Positions 21,316 to 32,051 of a DNA stretch of 64,000 nt are shown here, piece by piece; the first letter of the stretch is position 1; every line of letters starts with the position of its first letter. The stretch is taken from contig NC_087387.1 in the NCBI RefSeq assembly GCF_963675165.1, forward strand, positions 6,744,683 through 6,808,682. Direction: 5' to 3'. A model generated the notes under the pieces. That model was not told the origin of the DNA and searched no databases. It worked only from the letters and a program-made list of their open reading frames with translations. The stretch is from Halichondria panicea (taxonomy: Eukaryota > Porifera > Demospongiae > Suberitida > Halichondriidae). Made by a program: the position numbers and the translations under genes.

Positions 21316-21790
21316 ATTTATATCTCACTATAGTCTTATTAGAGTCTTCAACTATGAGACAGTGGAGCTTACACTTTTATAAATGTTCATACAACAGTGT
21401 TGCATGAATGTACAACAAAACAATCAGAATGTATACTGCACAATGAATACTGCACACTGTTACTTTTATTGCAAGGCTTGTATACAATAACAGCTATAGT
21501 AATAGCTACAGTGTGTAGAAACACATCATATTAAATATACTAATAACCTTGTTCATGCATCATAACACAAGTATACAGCAATCATGAATTAAGGTTAAAA
21601 CAGTCAAAGAATGTACTGACTGCAGTTAATACTGGGTCTTCGAATTATTTGTGGGACTATTAAGATATAGGTCCACAATAATTTCCATGCCAGGAACTGA
21701 GCAATTTTTACGATTATCGCTTTCCTGTAATCACTGCACTCAATCAATAACAATGAAGCTGCATCTTCATTACTGTAAAGCAAATAAATG
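21316..21790. other. Spacer between divergent S9 and S10
   Basis: No gene is seen. ATATCTCACTATAGTCTTAT directly upstream of S9 resembles the A-gene approach. Around 21600-21740 there are fragments of the B-gene 3' flank (CAGTCAAAGAATG, ACTGGGTCTTCG). Confidence 0.4.
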
Positions 21791-21920
21791 TAGGCCAACC
21801 ATTACCATAAAGGGAAATAAAAGAAACCTTTCGTCTACAATGCCTACTCAGTTAGAAAGCTAGCTGTTATGTTTTGGGGTGAAATGCCAACAAAAGACAG
21901 ACACAAATCCAACACATGAA
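21791..21920 (+). promoter_or_regulatory. Conserved B-gene upstream block before S10
   Basis: It has CCATTACCATAAAGGGAAAT, AACCTTTCGTCTACAA, ATGCCTACTCAGTTAGAAAG and CAAAAGACAGACACAAATCC, ending about 95 bases before the S10 start. The AAAGAGG-like middle is shorter than in other copies. Confidence 0.5.
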
Positions 21921-22013
21921 TAGATAATAACTGAATGTCAACCGCCCATGCATTAGCCTGTGCAAACACCATTAGATCTGCTTGCATTCACAAGCTAGTG
22001 TGTCAGAATAGTC

Positions 22014-23142
22014 ATGGCTAGTATCTGCTTGGTATTACTCACTATTGTCTTAGTTGGACATATACTCGCGGACGGGCAAGGTAAGTTTTTCAGTAATAAT
22101 CATAGATAAAGTAATTTAATGCTCTGCATGTGATTGTGCAGTGTGTAATACTGGAACTGTAATGCTAGTAGAAGGTGAGTATGGTTTCCTTATGAAAGAG
22201 TATGTCCAGTACTGCCATGATGGAGAATGGCATTGGCTGTGTGCTGGTGGTGGAAGCTGGGCGAGAGTGGAGGCCAATGTTGTGTGCAGACAACTGGGAC
22301 TCAGCGGCCATGGTATATGCTAGTTTTGCTTGTTATACATGTCCTTGTTCACAATCCTATATCAGGAGCCAATAAAGGAGGAAGTACAACAGTACCAGCT
22401 GATCAACACCCCTTTGCCTACTTCATAATTGGTGGCACATGTACTGGAAGGGAATATGATATAGGAGAGTGTAAGGGCATTAGTTATCCCAGTACATGTG
22501 ATGATAATAGTAGAAAAGGATGGGTAGACTGCCAACCAGGTAAGAGTTTGTTAAAGTTGATTACTGCATGTATGAGATAATTATACAGCTAATTGCACTA
22601 ATGGAACAGTGAGGTTGGTGGGTGGTTCCACTAACAGAGAGGGACGAGTGGACGTCTGTACACAGGGACATTGGGCATCCATCTGTTACAATGAAGATCT
22701 AGAACTGGCAGGCATCATTTGCAAAATGTTAGGATTTCCAATGCAGGGTAATAAAATGTACAACACCATATTTAAAATGAAGTTTAAATGTACGAATGTT
22801 TATACAGGAGCAATGGCGAAAAGTACTACTTCTATTGATCCAAAAGTTAACTGTACAGTGACAGATGATGGCACCACCCTGAACTGTGTAGACACTATAC
22901 AGTCGCACATATGTGATATTCCAACAAGCTGGAAGTGCTATAATTTTTTCCTCAGTAACAGAATTCTAACGAAAGTGAATGAGAGTTACAATGGGACATT
23001 CCTAAAACAACCAAACGTAAGCTCACAAGATCCTAACTACGATACTGTGACCACAGGAGATGAAGCCGTTGGTGATTATGCTGTCATTGATAATTTCAAG
23101 CCCAAGCCGAGAACACTCCAGATATCCAACCCACACCAGTGA
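22014..23142 (+). CDS. S10: two-SRCR B-type gene without transmembrane helix
   Basis: Exons are 22014-22080, 22142-22312, 22366-22539, 22589-22747 and 22808-23142. The signal peptide is MASICLVLLTIVLVGHILAD. SRCR1 includes YVQYCHDGEWHWLCAGGGSW, VVCRQLGLSGHG and CTGREYDIGEC. SRCR2 includes LVGGSTNREGRVDVCTQGHW and NCTVTDDGTTLNC. After SHICD a deletion removes the helix and the donor site and joins to the last bases of the tail intron, and the frame stays open into NRILTKVNES and tail B-short (YDTV, DYAVI). A two-base loss ends it at SNPHQ. Predicted product: a secreted SRCR protein with a vestigial tail; alternatively a young pseudogene. Confidence 0.55.
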
Positions 23143-23612
23143 CGGTGGAAGCCAGTAATTAAGGAGAAAAGGAGTTAACAGTCATGACTATAGTTGCAGA
23201 GACGCATAATACAAGCAACTTATATACGAAACTAAAACATTTGTGTATGATTAATTATTATATAAAACTGATTGCATGTAAATGCACAATAACATTAATT
23301 AGTTCAATTTATACTATCGCTCTTTAGGCCATCTGTGAACCGAACCATTAAATCAAAACAATAAAAAATGTCCATTCAAGGAACTAAGCAAATGCCTAAA
23401 CATACAACCAGACTGGATTTTGTGTACACATTCCTAAAGTCACTGTATTTACAGATTTATCGAGCTAAAAAATACTTGTTTGTCTGTTTGAAATTACAAC
23501 AACTGCTGTTCTTCACTCTAATCCAGCGTACTTTGAGAGCTGTACACTAACATTGTTCAGCTATTAGTTACAGTCAGTCAACACACGGTACACATGCACA
23601 CACATTACACAA
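23143..23612. other. 3' flank of S10 and spacer
   Basis: No gene is seen. The first 40 bases match the downstream tail region of other B-short genes (AAGCCAGTAATTAAGGA). Confidence 0.4.
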
Positions 23613-23740
23613 TGTAACACAACCATTACAATAAAGGGAAAAAAGAAACCTAATGTCTACAAGGCTTTCGCTTTTATTCAATGCTGTTATGTTTGGCTGG
23701 ACTATGACAACAAAAAGACCAGCAATCGTACACATAAAAC
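23613..23740 (+). promoter_or_regulatory. Conserved B-gene upstream block before S11
   Basis: It contains ACCATTACAATAAAGGGAAA, AACCTAATGTCTACAAGGC, TTTCGCTTTTATTCAATGC and GACTATGACAACAAAAAGAC, ending about 90 bases before the start codon of the intact gene S11. Confidence 0.5.
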
Positions 23741-23827
23741 TAATAATGTCAACCACCCATGCATACAGTTGCTTGTGCACAGTGCTTAACAAGATCTGCT
23801 TGCATTCACAAGTGTGTCAGAATAGTC

Positions 23828-25264
23828 ATGGCTAGTATCTGCTTGGTATTACTCACTATCGTCCTAGTTGGACAAATACTCGCGGACGAGCAAGCTGGCG
23901 GTAAGTGCTTTACAGTAATAATTATCGATGATTTTAATGCTCTATAGGTGCAGTGTGTAATAATGGAACTGTACAGCTGGTAAGAGGTTTCCTTATGAGA
24001 GAATATGTCCAGTACTGCCATGATGGAGAATGGCATTGGCTGTGTGCTGGTGGTGGAAGCTGGACGAGAGTGGAGGCCAATGTTGTGTGTAGACAACTGG
24101 GATTCAGCGGCCAAGGTATGCTAGTTTTGATGATATCATCATACATGTCCTTGAATTATCACAATCATCAGAAGCCAAAAAAGGAGGAGGTGGTACAACA
24201 CCAAAAACTAATCCACCCTACTTTATGTTTGGTGACACATCCTGTGCTGGAGGGGAAAGTAGCATAGGAGAGTGCAACATTCATACCAGTCCATGTAATA
24301 AAAGTAATAGTAGAGCAGGATGGGTAGAATGTCAACCAGGTAAGAGTATTAACTTTTGCATATCAAAGTTAATGCTGAGTGCTATACAGCTAGTTGCACT
24401 AATGGAACAGTGAGACTGGTGGGTGGTTCCACTATCAAAGAGGGACGAGTGGACGTCTGTACACAGGGACATTGGGCATCCATCTGTTACAATAAAGATC
24501 TAGAGCTGGCAGGCACTGTTTGCAAAATGTTAGGACTTCCAATACAGGGTAATTCACAAGTCTAATTAAGATGAACATTAAATTTATGTATATGTTGATA
24601 CAGGAGCAATAGCGAACGTTACTAGATCTATCTCTTCTATCGACCCAAAAGCCAACTGTACAGTGACAGATGATGGCACCACCCTGAACTGTGGAGACAC
24701 TATACAGCCGCACATATGTGGTGCAGGAAGCTTAGTTATCACATGTCAAACCTTCAGCTATGCTGTACATACTCTAGCAACACCCACAACCACTTCCATG
24801 GAAAATTACCAGGCAACAAGCCCAATCACCAGTGCACTAGGAGCAGTGATTGGACTTCTTGTACTACTAGAAGTAGGGACAGTTATTGTGTGGGTGGTTT
24901 GTACCATCACAAAGAAGAAAAGACTCTCAAGCTCACCAAAACAAAGGTATTAAATTACAAATTGTTAAAAATGTGTCCTATTATTTGCTATAACAGAGCT
25001 CTATTACAAGTGAATGAGAGCTACACTGACACAGCTCCTATAGAACCGAGCTACAGTTCACTAGGTCCTAACTACAATACTGTGACCACAAGCGATGAAA
25101 GAATTGATGACTATAATGTCCTTGATCACAACAGGCCCAAACTGAAACCAGCCAACCCACCACCAGTGAAGGTTGAGGCCAGTAAGGATGAGTTTTTCAA
25201 TGCAGAGGAGCATATGTACGCAGCCGTCAATAAGAAGCATGCAACAATGGTCGGAGGAGAATAA
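23828..25264 (+). CDS. S11: SRCR transmembrane receptor with tail B, intact
   Basis: Exons are 23828-23900, 23954-24115, 24172-24339, 24390-24548, 24604-24946 and 24997-25264. Phases run 1,1,1,1,2. The signal peptide MASICLVLLTIVLVGQILAD is followed by EQAG. SRCR1 includes CNNGTVQLVRG, YVQYCHDGEWHWLC, TRVEANVVCRQLGF, YFMFGDTSCAGGESSIGEC and WVECQPG. SRCR2 includes CTNGTVRLVGGSTIKEGRVD, CKMLGLP and CTVTDDGTTLNC. The helix VIGLLVLLEVGTVIVWVV has a buried glutamate, then KKKR. Tail B: SYSSLGPNYNTV, DDYNVL, ANPPPVKV and EEHMYAAV. It is probably a surface recognition receptor signalling through SH2-binding tyrosines and possibly SH3 ligands (inferred). Confidence 0.88.
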
Positions 25265-25877
25265 ACCTTGTAACAACAGTCATAGCTATAGTGTGCATAC
25301 AGATGCATTATAAAACTTGAACATAATGTATAGTGTGCATGTATCATAACACTGATCGTACGATAAAACCGTTTAACGGAATGATGTGAAGGTATAAAAT
25401 AAGCTGTTGAATAATCAATTAATTATAGAGAATATAAATACTCTATGTATAGTGCACCAAACCGAGTGTCTCAGTATGTACGTATTCATGCTATAATACT
25501 ACTACAGTTTTACAGCCAAACATGCACATCTAAAAAGAAGGCAAAGAAATGAAGGCAACAAAAAATAGTAAGTGCATTTTTTTAAAATACTGATTGTCTT
25601 CTATATACAGACACAACAATGTGTATGCATGCAGCAATGACCTATAGGGGAATATAATAGCAAATAGTACAAGTGGTAAAAGCGTTACCGTACATGGAAA
25701 GCACCTCTGTCTAATTTACTATGTTTGCATGCATTGAACTATACCAACCAAACAGACAAATGCAACACCTAAAAACTATCATCAACTCCATTATACCTTG
25801 AACCTACTTAACACTGCACGATCATAGGTATAATTATTTACATGTATAGATCTGTTTGCATTCACAAGAATATAGTC
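25265..25877. other. Spacer before S12 with degenerate B upstream block
   Basis: No gene is seen. About 25695-25775 GCACCTCTGTCTAATTTACT, AACAGACAAATGCAACAC is a weak version of the conserved upstream block. Confidence 0.4.
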
Positions 25878-27325
25878 ATGGCAAATATCAGTTCGCTGCT
25901 TGTCACGCTTGCTTTGGTTGGACAACTATCGGCGGACAAGCTCGGTAAATATGTATATATACTGTAACTTAATCCTCTGTGATACTTTGCACATGCAGCG
26001 TGCAATAATGGAATTCTACGTCTAGTACGTCTTGATGATCAAGTGACTAAAAGCTACGTCCAGTACTGCCTTGATGGAGAGAATGGCGTTGGCTGTGTGG
26101 CAAACCATTTTCCCGAGTGGAAGCCAACGTAGTGTGTAGACAGCTCGGTTACAGTGACCAAGGTCAGTGACTGTTAGCATTGCTCTATATACTACAATAC
26201 AATACTACTACTTACGTGCAGGAGCCACAAAAGGGTTTAATAGGAATCTAGCATCGATGTCTATCAGTGGCGGTTTCTTCAGGTTCAATTTCGGCTCATG
26301 TTCTGGCAGGGAGAATGCATTAGCAGAGTGTGAAAGAATTGAAGCTTTATCTAATTGCAACAGTAATCAACAAGGATGGGTAAAATGCAATCCAGGTCGG
26401 CTATTATCTCTAAAACTAGTGGTAGCTATCTATAATAATTATAGCTGATTGCACTGATGGAGCCGTACGACTGGTGGGCAGATCCAACATAAGACAAGGA
26501 CGAGTGGAGGTGTGTCAGAACCAGCGATGGGGTACAATGTGCTACAACCAAGTACTAGCTGGACATGTTTGCTCTCAGCTAGGATTTCCAAGCCAAGGTA
26601 AGAACCGAGTATGATCAGGTCAAGCAAACATTTACATACGTAAAGTATACGTTTCACAGCAGCAGTGTCAAACGTAATCAGCACGACAAGCCCACAAGTT
26701 AGTTGCACCATGGATACCAACAATAGGTTGAGCTGTGGGAACATCACTGACAGTGGGTTATGTGCTCGAGGTTTAGCCGTTGAGTGTCCATCGTTCTGTG
26801 AGACATGTCCTAACTCATCGACATTATGCATGGCACCCTCTGACATAATCGAAGATCAAACTACCGCCAACAGCAGTGATCCACCAATCCCAAGCAGTAG
26901 TATCTCAACCAGTGCTGTACAGAATACAACCATGCATCCAAGAAGCCCAATCACCAGTGTACTAGGAGTAGTGATTGGGCTTCTTGCACTACTAGAAGTA
27001 GGGACAGTTATTGCGTGGGTGGCTTGCACTGTCACAAGGAAAAGGAACTCAAGTCCAACAAAACAAAGGTATAATAATTAATTACATGTATGGAGGTGCT
27101 ATAATTGTTTGGCTCAGTAACAGAATTCTAACAAAAGTGAATGAGAGTTACAATGGGACATTCCTAAAACAACCGAACGTCAGCTCACAAGATCCTAACT
27201 ACGATACTGTGACTACAAGCAATGAAGCAGTTAGTGACTATGATGTCATTGACAATTTCAAACCCAAGCCGAGAGCACTCCAGATATCCAACCCACCACC
27301 AGTGACTGTGGAAGCCAGTAATTAA
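25878..27325 (+). pseudogene. S12: B-type SRCR receptor with two-base insertion
   Basis: Exons are 25878-25944, 25999-26162, 26222-26395, 26445-26597, 26660-27068 and 27124-27325. The signal peptide is MANISSLLVTLALVGQLSAD. In exon 2 (about 26082-26088) GATGGAGAATGG of the paralogues reads GATGGAGAGAATGG, an extra GA that shifts the frame to a stop. The correct frame resumes as WRWLC, SRVEANVVCRQLGYSDQG. Everything after is open: FRFNFGSCSGRENALAEC, SRCR2, a long Ser/Thr/Pro stalk, helix VIGLLALLEVGTVIAWVACT and tail B-short (NYDTV, SDYDVI, SNPPPVTVEASN). A single lesion; error or recent loss. Confidence 0.75.
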
Positions 27326-27840
27326 GGAAAGAGAGGTTCGGAGTAACAGTCATAGCTAGTGTGCAGAGACGCATAATATTACAGAATACGTAACTAATTA
27401 TTACAACCTATGTGTGGAATAATTATGTACAGAATTCCGGCATGCTGAATACTATAATCAGGAGTGCATGCACTAGCTCCTATACTATGGTTGTTTATAG
27501 GCCATCGGTGAATCATCCCTTCAAGAAAGTAAAGAATTGTGTAAACATGCATGCAATATACATAAATTATAATAACAATCAGGTCGCATTACCGTGTTCT
27601 AACTATGTTTCAGTATAATTATGATGTTAGATCTCATACAAATGGACCAAATCCTAGCACATTAGCAATTTAACATAAATTATATAAGTTTTTGAGAACT
27701 GTATACTCAGAACACTTTTCTATTAGCTACAGTCAGCACACAGTATATACACAATGGCATAATTATATGCACACTTTGTTATCAGAGTTATGCCCTCAGG
27801 GCACGAGAGAGGATGTGACTTAAAGTAAACAAACATGCAG
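27326..27840. other. Spacer between S12 and S13
   Basis: No gene is seen. At 27,758-27,775 GGCATAATTATATGCACAC has an extra AATTAT-like unit against ACACATGCACAC at 34,993. GCCCTCAGGGC at 27,791 recurs before other B genes. Confidence 0.4.
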
Positions 27841-27970
27841 GCTAACCATTACCATAAAGGGGAATAAGAAACCTTGTGTCTGCAAGGCTATCAATGCCTA
27901 CTCAGTTTAGACCGCTGTTTATGCTTGTGGGTGGGTGGGTGGACTATGACAACATAAGACAGGCAAGCAT
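27841..27970 (+). promoter_or_regulatory. Conserved B-gene upstream block before S13
   Basis: CCATTACCATAAAGGGGAAT, AACCTTGTGTCTGCAAGGC, GCCTACTCAGTTTAG, TTGTGGGTGGGTGG and CTATGACAACATAAGACAGG, about 90 bases before the ATG. Confidence 0.55.
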
Positions 27971-28055
27971 ACTACCAAATTAATGTCAACGTCATGCATT
28001 AGCCTTTGCACAGTACCTAATAAATCTACTTGAATTGTATCGAGAATATATAGTC

Positions 28056-29322
28056 ATGGCTAGTATCTGCTTGGTATTACTCACTATTGTCCTGGTTGGA
28101 CAAATAGTCACGGACGGGCAAAGTAAGTGCTGCTTCAGTAATAATTTGTATAATATGGTTGTGCAGTGTGCAATAATGGAGCTGTAAAGCTATCTGAGGA
28201 AGGAGGTTTATTTCCGAATGAAAAGTATATGTCCAGTACTGCCATGATGGAGTGTGGCATTGGCTGTGTACTGGTGGTGGAACATGGACGAGAGTGGAGG
28301 TCAATGTTGTGTGTAGACAACTGGGACTCAGTGGCCAAGGTATGGGATATAGATTATATACATGTCATTGAATTATTATTACAATCACCAGGAGCCAAGA
28401 AAGAAGGTGGTACAGCACCAACAGCTAATCCACCCTACTTTATGTTTGGTGGAACATCCTGTAATGGAGGGGAAAGTAACATAGGAGAGTGCAACATTCA
28501 TACTAATATAGTACATGTAGTGATAGTAATAGTAGAGCAGGATGGGTAAAATGTCAACCAGGTAAGAGCATTCATTTTTGCATATCAAAGTTGATACCGA
28601 GTGCTCTACAGCTAATTGCACTGATGGAACAGTTAGGTTGGTGGGTGGTTCCACTAACAGAGAGGACGAGTGGACTTCTGTACACAGGGACATTGGGCAT
28701 CCGTCTGTTACAATGAAGATCTAGAATTGGCAGGCACTGTTTGCAAAATGTTAGGATTTCCGATGCAGGGTAATAAAATACACAACACTATATTTAAGAT
28801 GAAATGTACGTGTTATACAGGGGCAATGGCGAAAAGTACTAACTCTTCTATTGATCCAATAGTCGACTGTACAGTGACAAATGATGGTACCACCCTGAAC
28901 TGTGGAGACACTATGCAGCTGCACATATGTGGTGCAAGACGCTTGTCTATCACATGCCAAACTTTCAGCCATGCTGTACATATACTCTAGCAGCACTAGG
29001 AGCAGTGATTGGACTTCTTGTATTACTAGAAGTATAGGGACAGTTATTGCGTGGGTGGATTGTACCGTCAAGGAAAAGGCACTCAAGTTCATTAAAACAA
29101 TGCTATAATTGTTTCCTCTGTTACAGAATTCTAACAAAAGTGAATGATAGTTACAATGGGACATTCGATCCGAACGTCAGCTCACAAGATCCTTACTACG
29201 ATACTGTGACCACAAGCGATGAAGCAGTTGGTGACTATGATGTCATTGATAATATCAAGCCTAAGCCGAGAGCACTCAAAATATCCAACCCACCACCAGT
29301 GACGGTGGAAGCCAGTAATTAA
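28056..29322 (+). pseudogene. S13: B-type SRCR gene with multiple TA insertions
   Basis: It starts MASICLVLLTIVLVGQIVTD. Exon 2 has AAGTATATGTCC (28226-28230) where S17 has AAGTATGTCC. Exon 3 has AATATAGTACATG (28507-28511) where S16 has AATAGTACATG. Exon 4 lacks one G in GAGAGGGACGAG. The stalk near 28,978 has ACATATACTC for ACATACTC, and the helix has GAAGTATAGGGAC (29033-29037) for GAAGTAGGGAC, a stop in the middle of LLVLLEV. The tail B-short (YYDTV, GDYDVI, SNPPPVTV) is open. At least five frame lesions, mostly inserted TA, show a dead gene. Confidence 0.88.
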
Positions 29323-29484
29323 GGAAAGAGAACACTTCTTCAGAGTAACAGTCATAGCTATAGTATGCAGAGACGCATAATATAGTACGAAACTAAGATT
29401 GTTACATGCAGTCATAATTATATTATGCGTACTCTGAAAACTGTACAAACTTTGATATCCTGAGTTTACAGTAGTTTATGTGTT

Positions 29485-29681
29485 ACCGTATAGCGGGTAA
29501 TTTTCGTAGGTGCAAATTTTCGTACGAACTATCCTTCAATTTTCGTACAGAGTTCTAGATTGAAATAGTGACGTTGAATCAATGTACCAGACCAATTTAG
29601 CAGTTTTAATTTTTGGAGATGCTCTACTGATAAGAAAAATACGAAAATTTCCACCATACGAAAATAACCCGCTATACGATA
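29485..29681. repeat. MITE-like element with 20-bp inverted ends
   Basis: It begins CCGTATAGCGGGTAATTTTC and ends with CGAAAATAACCCGCTATACG. The interior repeats TTTTCGTA. The right flank TGTCATTGTGGTTATCATTA is the inverse of the left flank of 9739-9925. A related empty site lies near 36,995-37,015 (CTAATTGTCATTATGGTTAT) before S17. Confidence 0.75.
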
Positions 29682-29841
29682 ATTGTCATTGTGGTTATCA
29701 TTACCAATCTAGAACTCATGCCATTACACAAATATTCAGAACACTCTGCACACTGTAGTGCAAAACACACAATTTTGTGTAATGAATTATGCCTCCAGGG
29801 CACAATAGGGGTGTGACTTATAGACAGTAAACGCAAACAAG

Positions 29842-29942
29842 CCAATCTATTACCATAAAGGGAAATAAGAACTTAACTTTGTTTCTACAAAGCCTTCACT
29901 TTCATTCAACGCCTACTCAATTTAGAAAGCTGTTATAATTAT
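29842..29942 (+). promoter_or_regulatory. Conserved B-gene upstream block before S14
   Basis: CTATTACCATAAAGGGAAAT, TTGTTTCTACAAAGCC, TTCACTTTCATTCAACGCC and CTCAATTTAGAAAGCTGTT. The downstream half (GTTTGTGGGT..GACAAATGC) is replaced by ATAATTATGCACTATTG. Confidence 0.5.
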
Positions 29943-30016
29943 GCACTATTGTGCCATGCTTAGCCTGTGCAAACACCATTAGATCTACTTGCATTCACAA
30001 GTGTGTCAGAATAGTC

Positions 30017-31453
30017 ATGGCTAGTATCTGCTTGGTATTACTCACTATTGTCTTAGTTGGACATATACTCGTGGATGGGCAATTAAGGTAAGTTTTTCAG
30101 TGCAATAAATCATTCATCATTATGACTATATGATATGATTGCAGTGTGTAATAATGGAACTGTAAAGCTATTTGAACGTAATGATAATTTGGCTAAAAGA
30201 TATGTCCAGTACTGCCATGATGGAGAGTGGCATTGGCTGTGTGCTGGTGGTAGAAGCTGGACAAGAGTGCATGGAGGCCAATATGTTGTGTGTAGACAAC
30301 TGGGACTCAGCGGCCAAGGTATGTTATAGTTCCTATACTCATGCCGTTAATTATATGATTTCATCATGATTAGGAGCAATTAAGAATAGTAGTACACTCA
30401 CAGTAAATGGACCATATTTTATGTTTGCTGAGTCATCTTGTGATGGAGGAGAAAGTAACATACGGGAATGCAGGGAGAGTATATATTCACCTACTACATG
30501 TGCAAATGATAAGATAGGATGGGTTGTATGTCAATCAGGTAAGGGCGACTGGCAATCATTTTGATACTATTATGGCATGGCATAATACTATACAGCTAGT
30601 TGCACTGATGGAACAGTGAGACTGGTGGGTGGTTCCACTATCAGAGAGGGACGAGTCAACTTCTGTGCACAGGGACATTGGGCAACCGTCTGTTACAATG
30701 AAGACCTAGAGCTGGCAGGCACTGTTTGCAAAATGTTAGGACTTCCAATGCAGGGTAATGATGCACAAGATTATTTAAGAAATCTACGAATGTTTATACA
30801 GGGGCAATGGCGAATAGTACTACCTCCTCTATTGACCCAAAAGTCAACTGTATAGTGACAGATGATGGCACCACCCTGAACTGTGTAGACACTATACAGT
30901 CACACATATGTGATATGGCAAGCTTAGTCATCACATGTCAAACTTTCAACTCTGCTGTACATACTCTAGCAATCAACGGAACATGCCCTAGTCCACCTGA
31001 CAATACACCAGACTGCAACTGCAATCCAGCTATCCCTAGCAGTAGCCCACCCAGTACCACAACACCAGCGTGCACTGACACTCACAGTAATCCACTAGGA
31101 GCAGTGATTGGACTTCTTGTATTACTAGAAGTAGGGACAGTTATTGCGTGGGTGGCTTGTACTGTCACAAGGAAAAGGAACTCAAGTTCACCAAAACAAA
31201 GGTAATTCAAACATTGGAGGTGCTATAATTTTTTTCCTCAGTAACAGAATTCTAATAAAAGTGAATGAGAGTTACAATGGGACATTCCTAAAACAACCGA
31301 ACGTTAGCTCACAAGATCCTAACTACGATACTGATCACAAGCAATGAAGCCGTTGGTGACTATAATGTCATTGATAATTTCAAGCCCAAGCGGAGAGCAC
31401 TCCAGATATCCAACCCACCACCAGTGACGATGGAATCCAGGAATGAGAGGACT
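30017..31453 (+). pseudogene. S14: B-type SRCR gene with altered splice end and tail frameshift
   Basis: The signal is MASICLVLLTIVLVGHILVD. The exon 1 end is GGGCAATTAAGGTAAGT instead of GGGCAAGGTAAGT, four extra bases, so splicing to exon 2 meets a stop. Exon 2 itself is open with two added codons (VHGGQYVVC for VEANVVC). The second SRCR1 half, SRCR2, a proline-rich stalk (PSSSPPSTTTPAC) and the helix VIGLLVLLEVGTVIAWVACT are open. In the tail GATACTGTGACC has become GATACTGATC, two bases lost, ending at NYDTDHKQ. Two lesions; probably non-functional. Confidence 0.78.
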
Positions 31454-31879
31454 TCTCTATACAATACTAACAGGCGTAGCTAGTGGTGTATCATACAAAC
31501 ACGTACCTTAAATTAATACGAGATTATTACTATACATCAATTATTTTATAACACTGATTGTACACAATATGATTTGTTCACGATGATTATGCTGTTTAAA
31601 CTATAATTACTTGTGGTACCAATGAAGTAAAAAATGAATTAAAACATATTCCCTCAAGGATCTATAACCATAATTATCATGTTATTGACAGTTAACTATC
31701 AGACAGCGTATATTCGTCTTGTACCATTGAATTGGCTCTACAGTCACTGTATTCACAGATTTATCCAACTAAAACTGTCCACGAAAACGAAGCAAACAGT
31801 TCTGGCTGCAGTTGTTCATCGCTCTATAATGGCTATATCGTGTTTGATAGAATCGACATAATTATTATTGTCAAAACAC
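31454..31879. other. Spacer between S14 and S15, no gene seen
   Basis: Fragments of the copied B-gene 3' flank are present (TTGGCTCTACAGTCACTG, TTCACAGATTTATCC). No ORF is convincing. Confidence 0.4.
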
Positions 31880-31981
31880 TCTTGTGTCTACAAGGCATTC
31901 ACTTTCATTCAACGCCTACTCAGTTTAGAGAACTGTTATGCTTGATACGGCAAAAGACAGACAAATGCAACACATGAAAGC
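31880..31981 (+). promoter_or_regulatory. Conserved B-gene upstream block before S15
   Basis: CTTGTGTCTACAAGGC (a small hairpin), TTCACTTTCATTCAACGCC, CTCAGTTTAGAGAACTGTTA and CAAAAGACAGACAAATGCAA, then CACATGAAAG; 71 bases before the start of an intact gene. Confidence 0.6.
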
Positions 31982-32051
31982 AAATGTATTGAATCATAGC
32001 CAGAGTACGTATAACAAATAACCAGCTAATAGATTTGCATTGCGAATAGTC

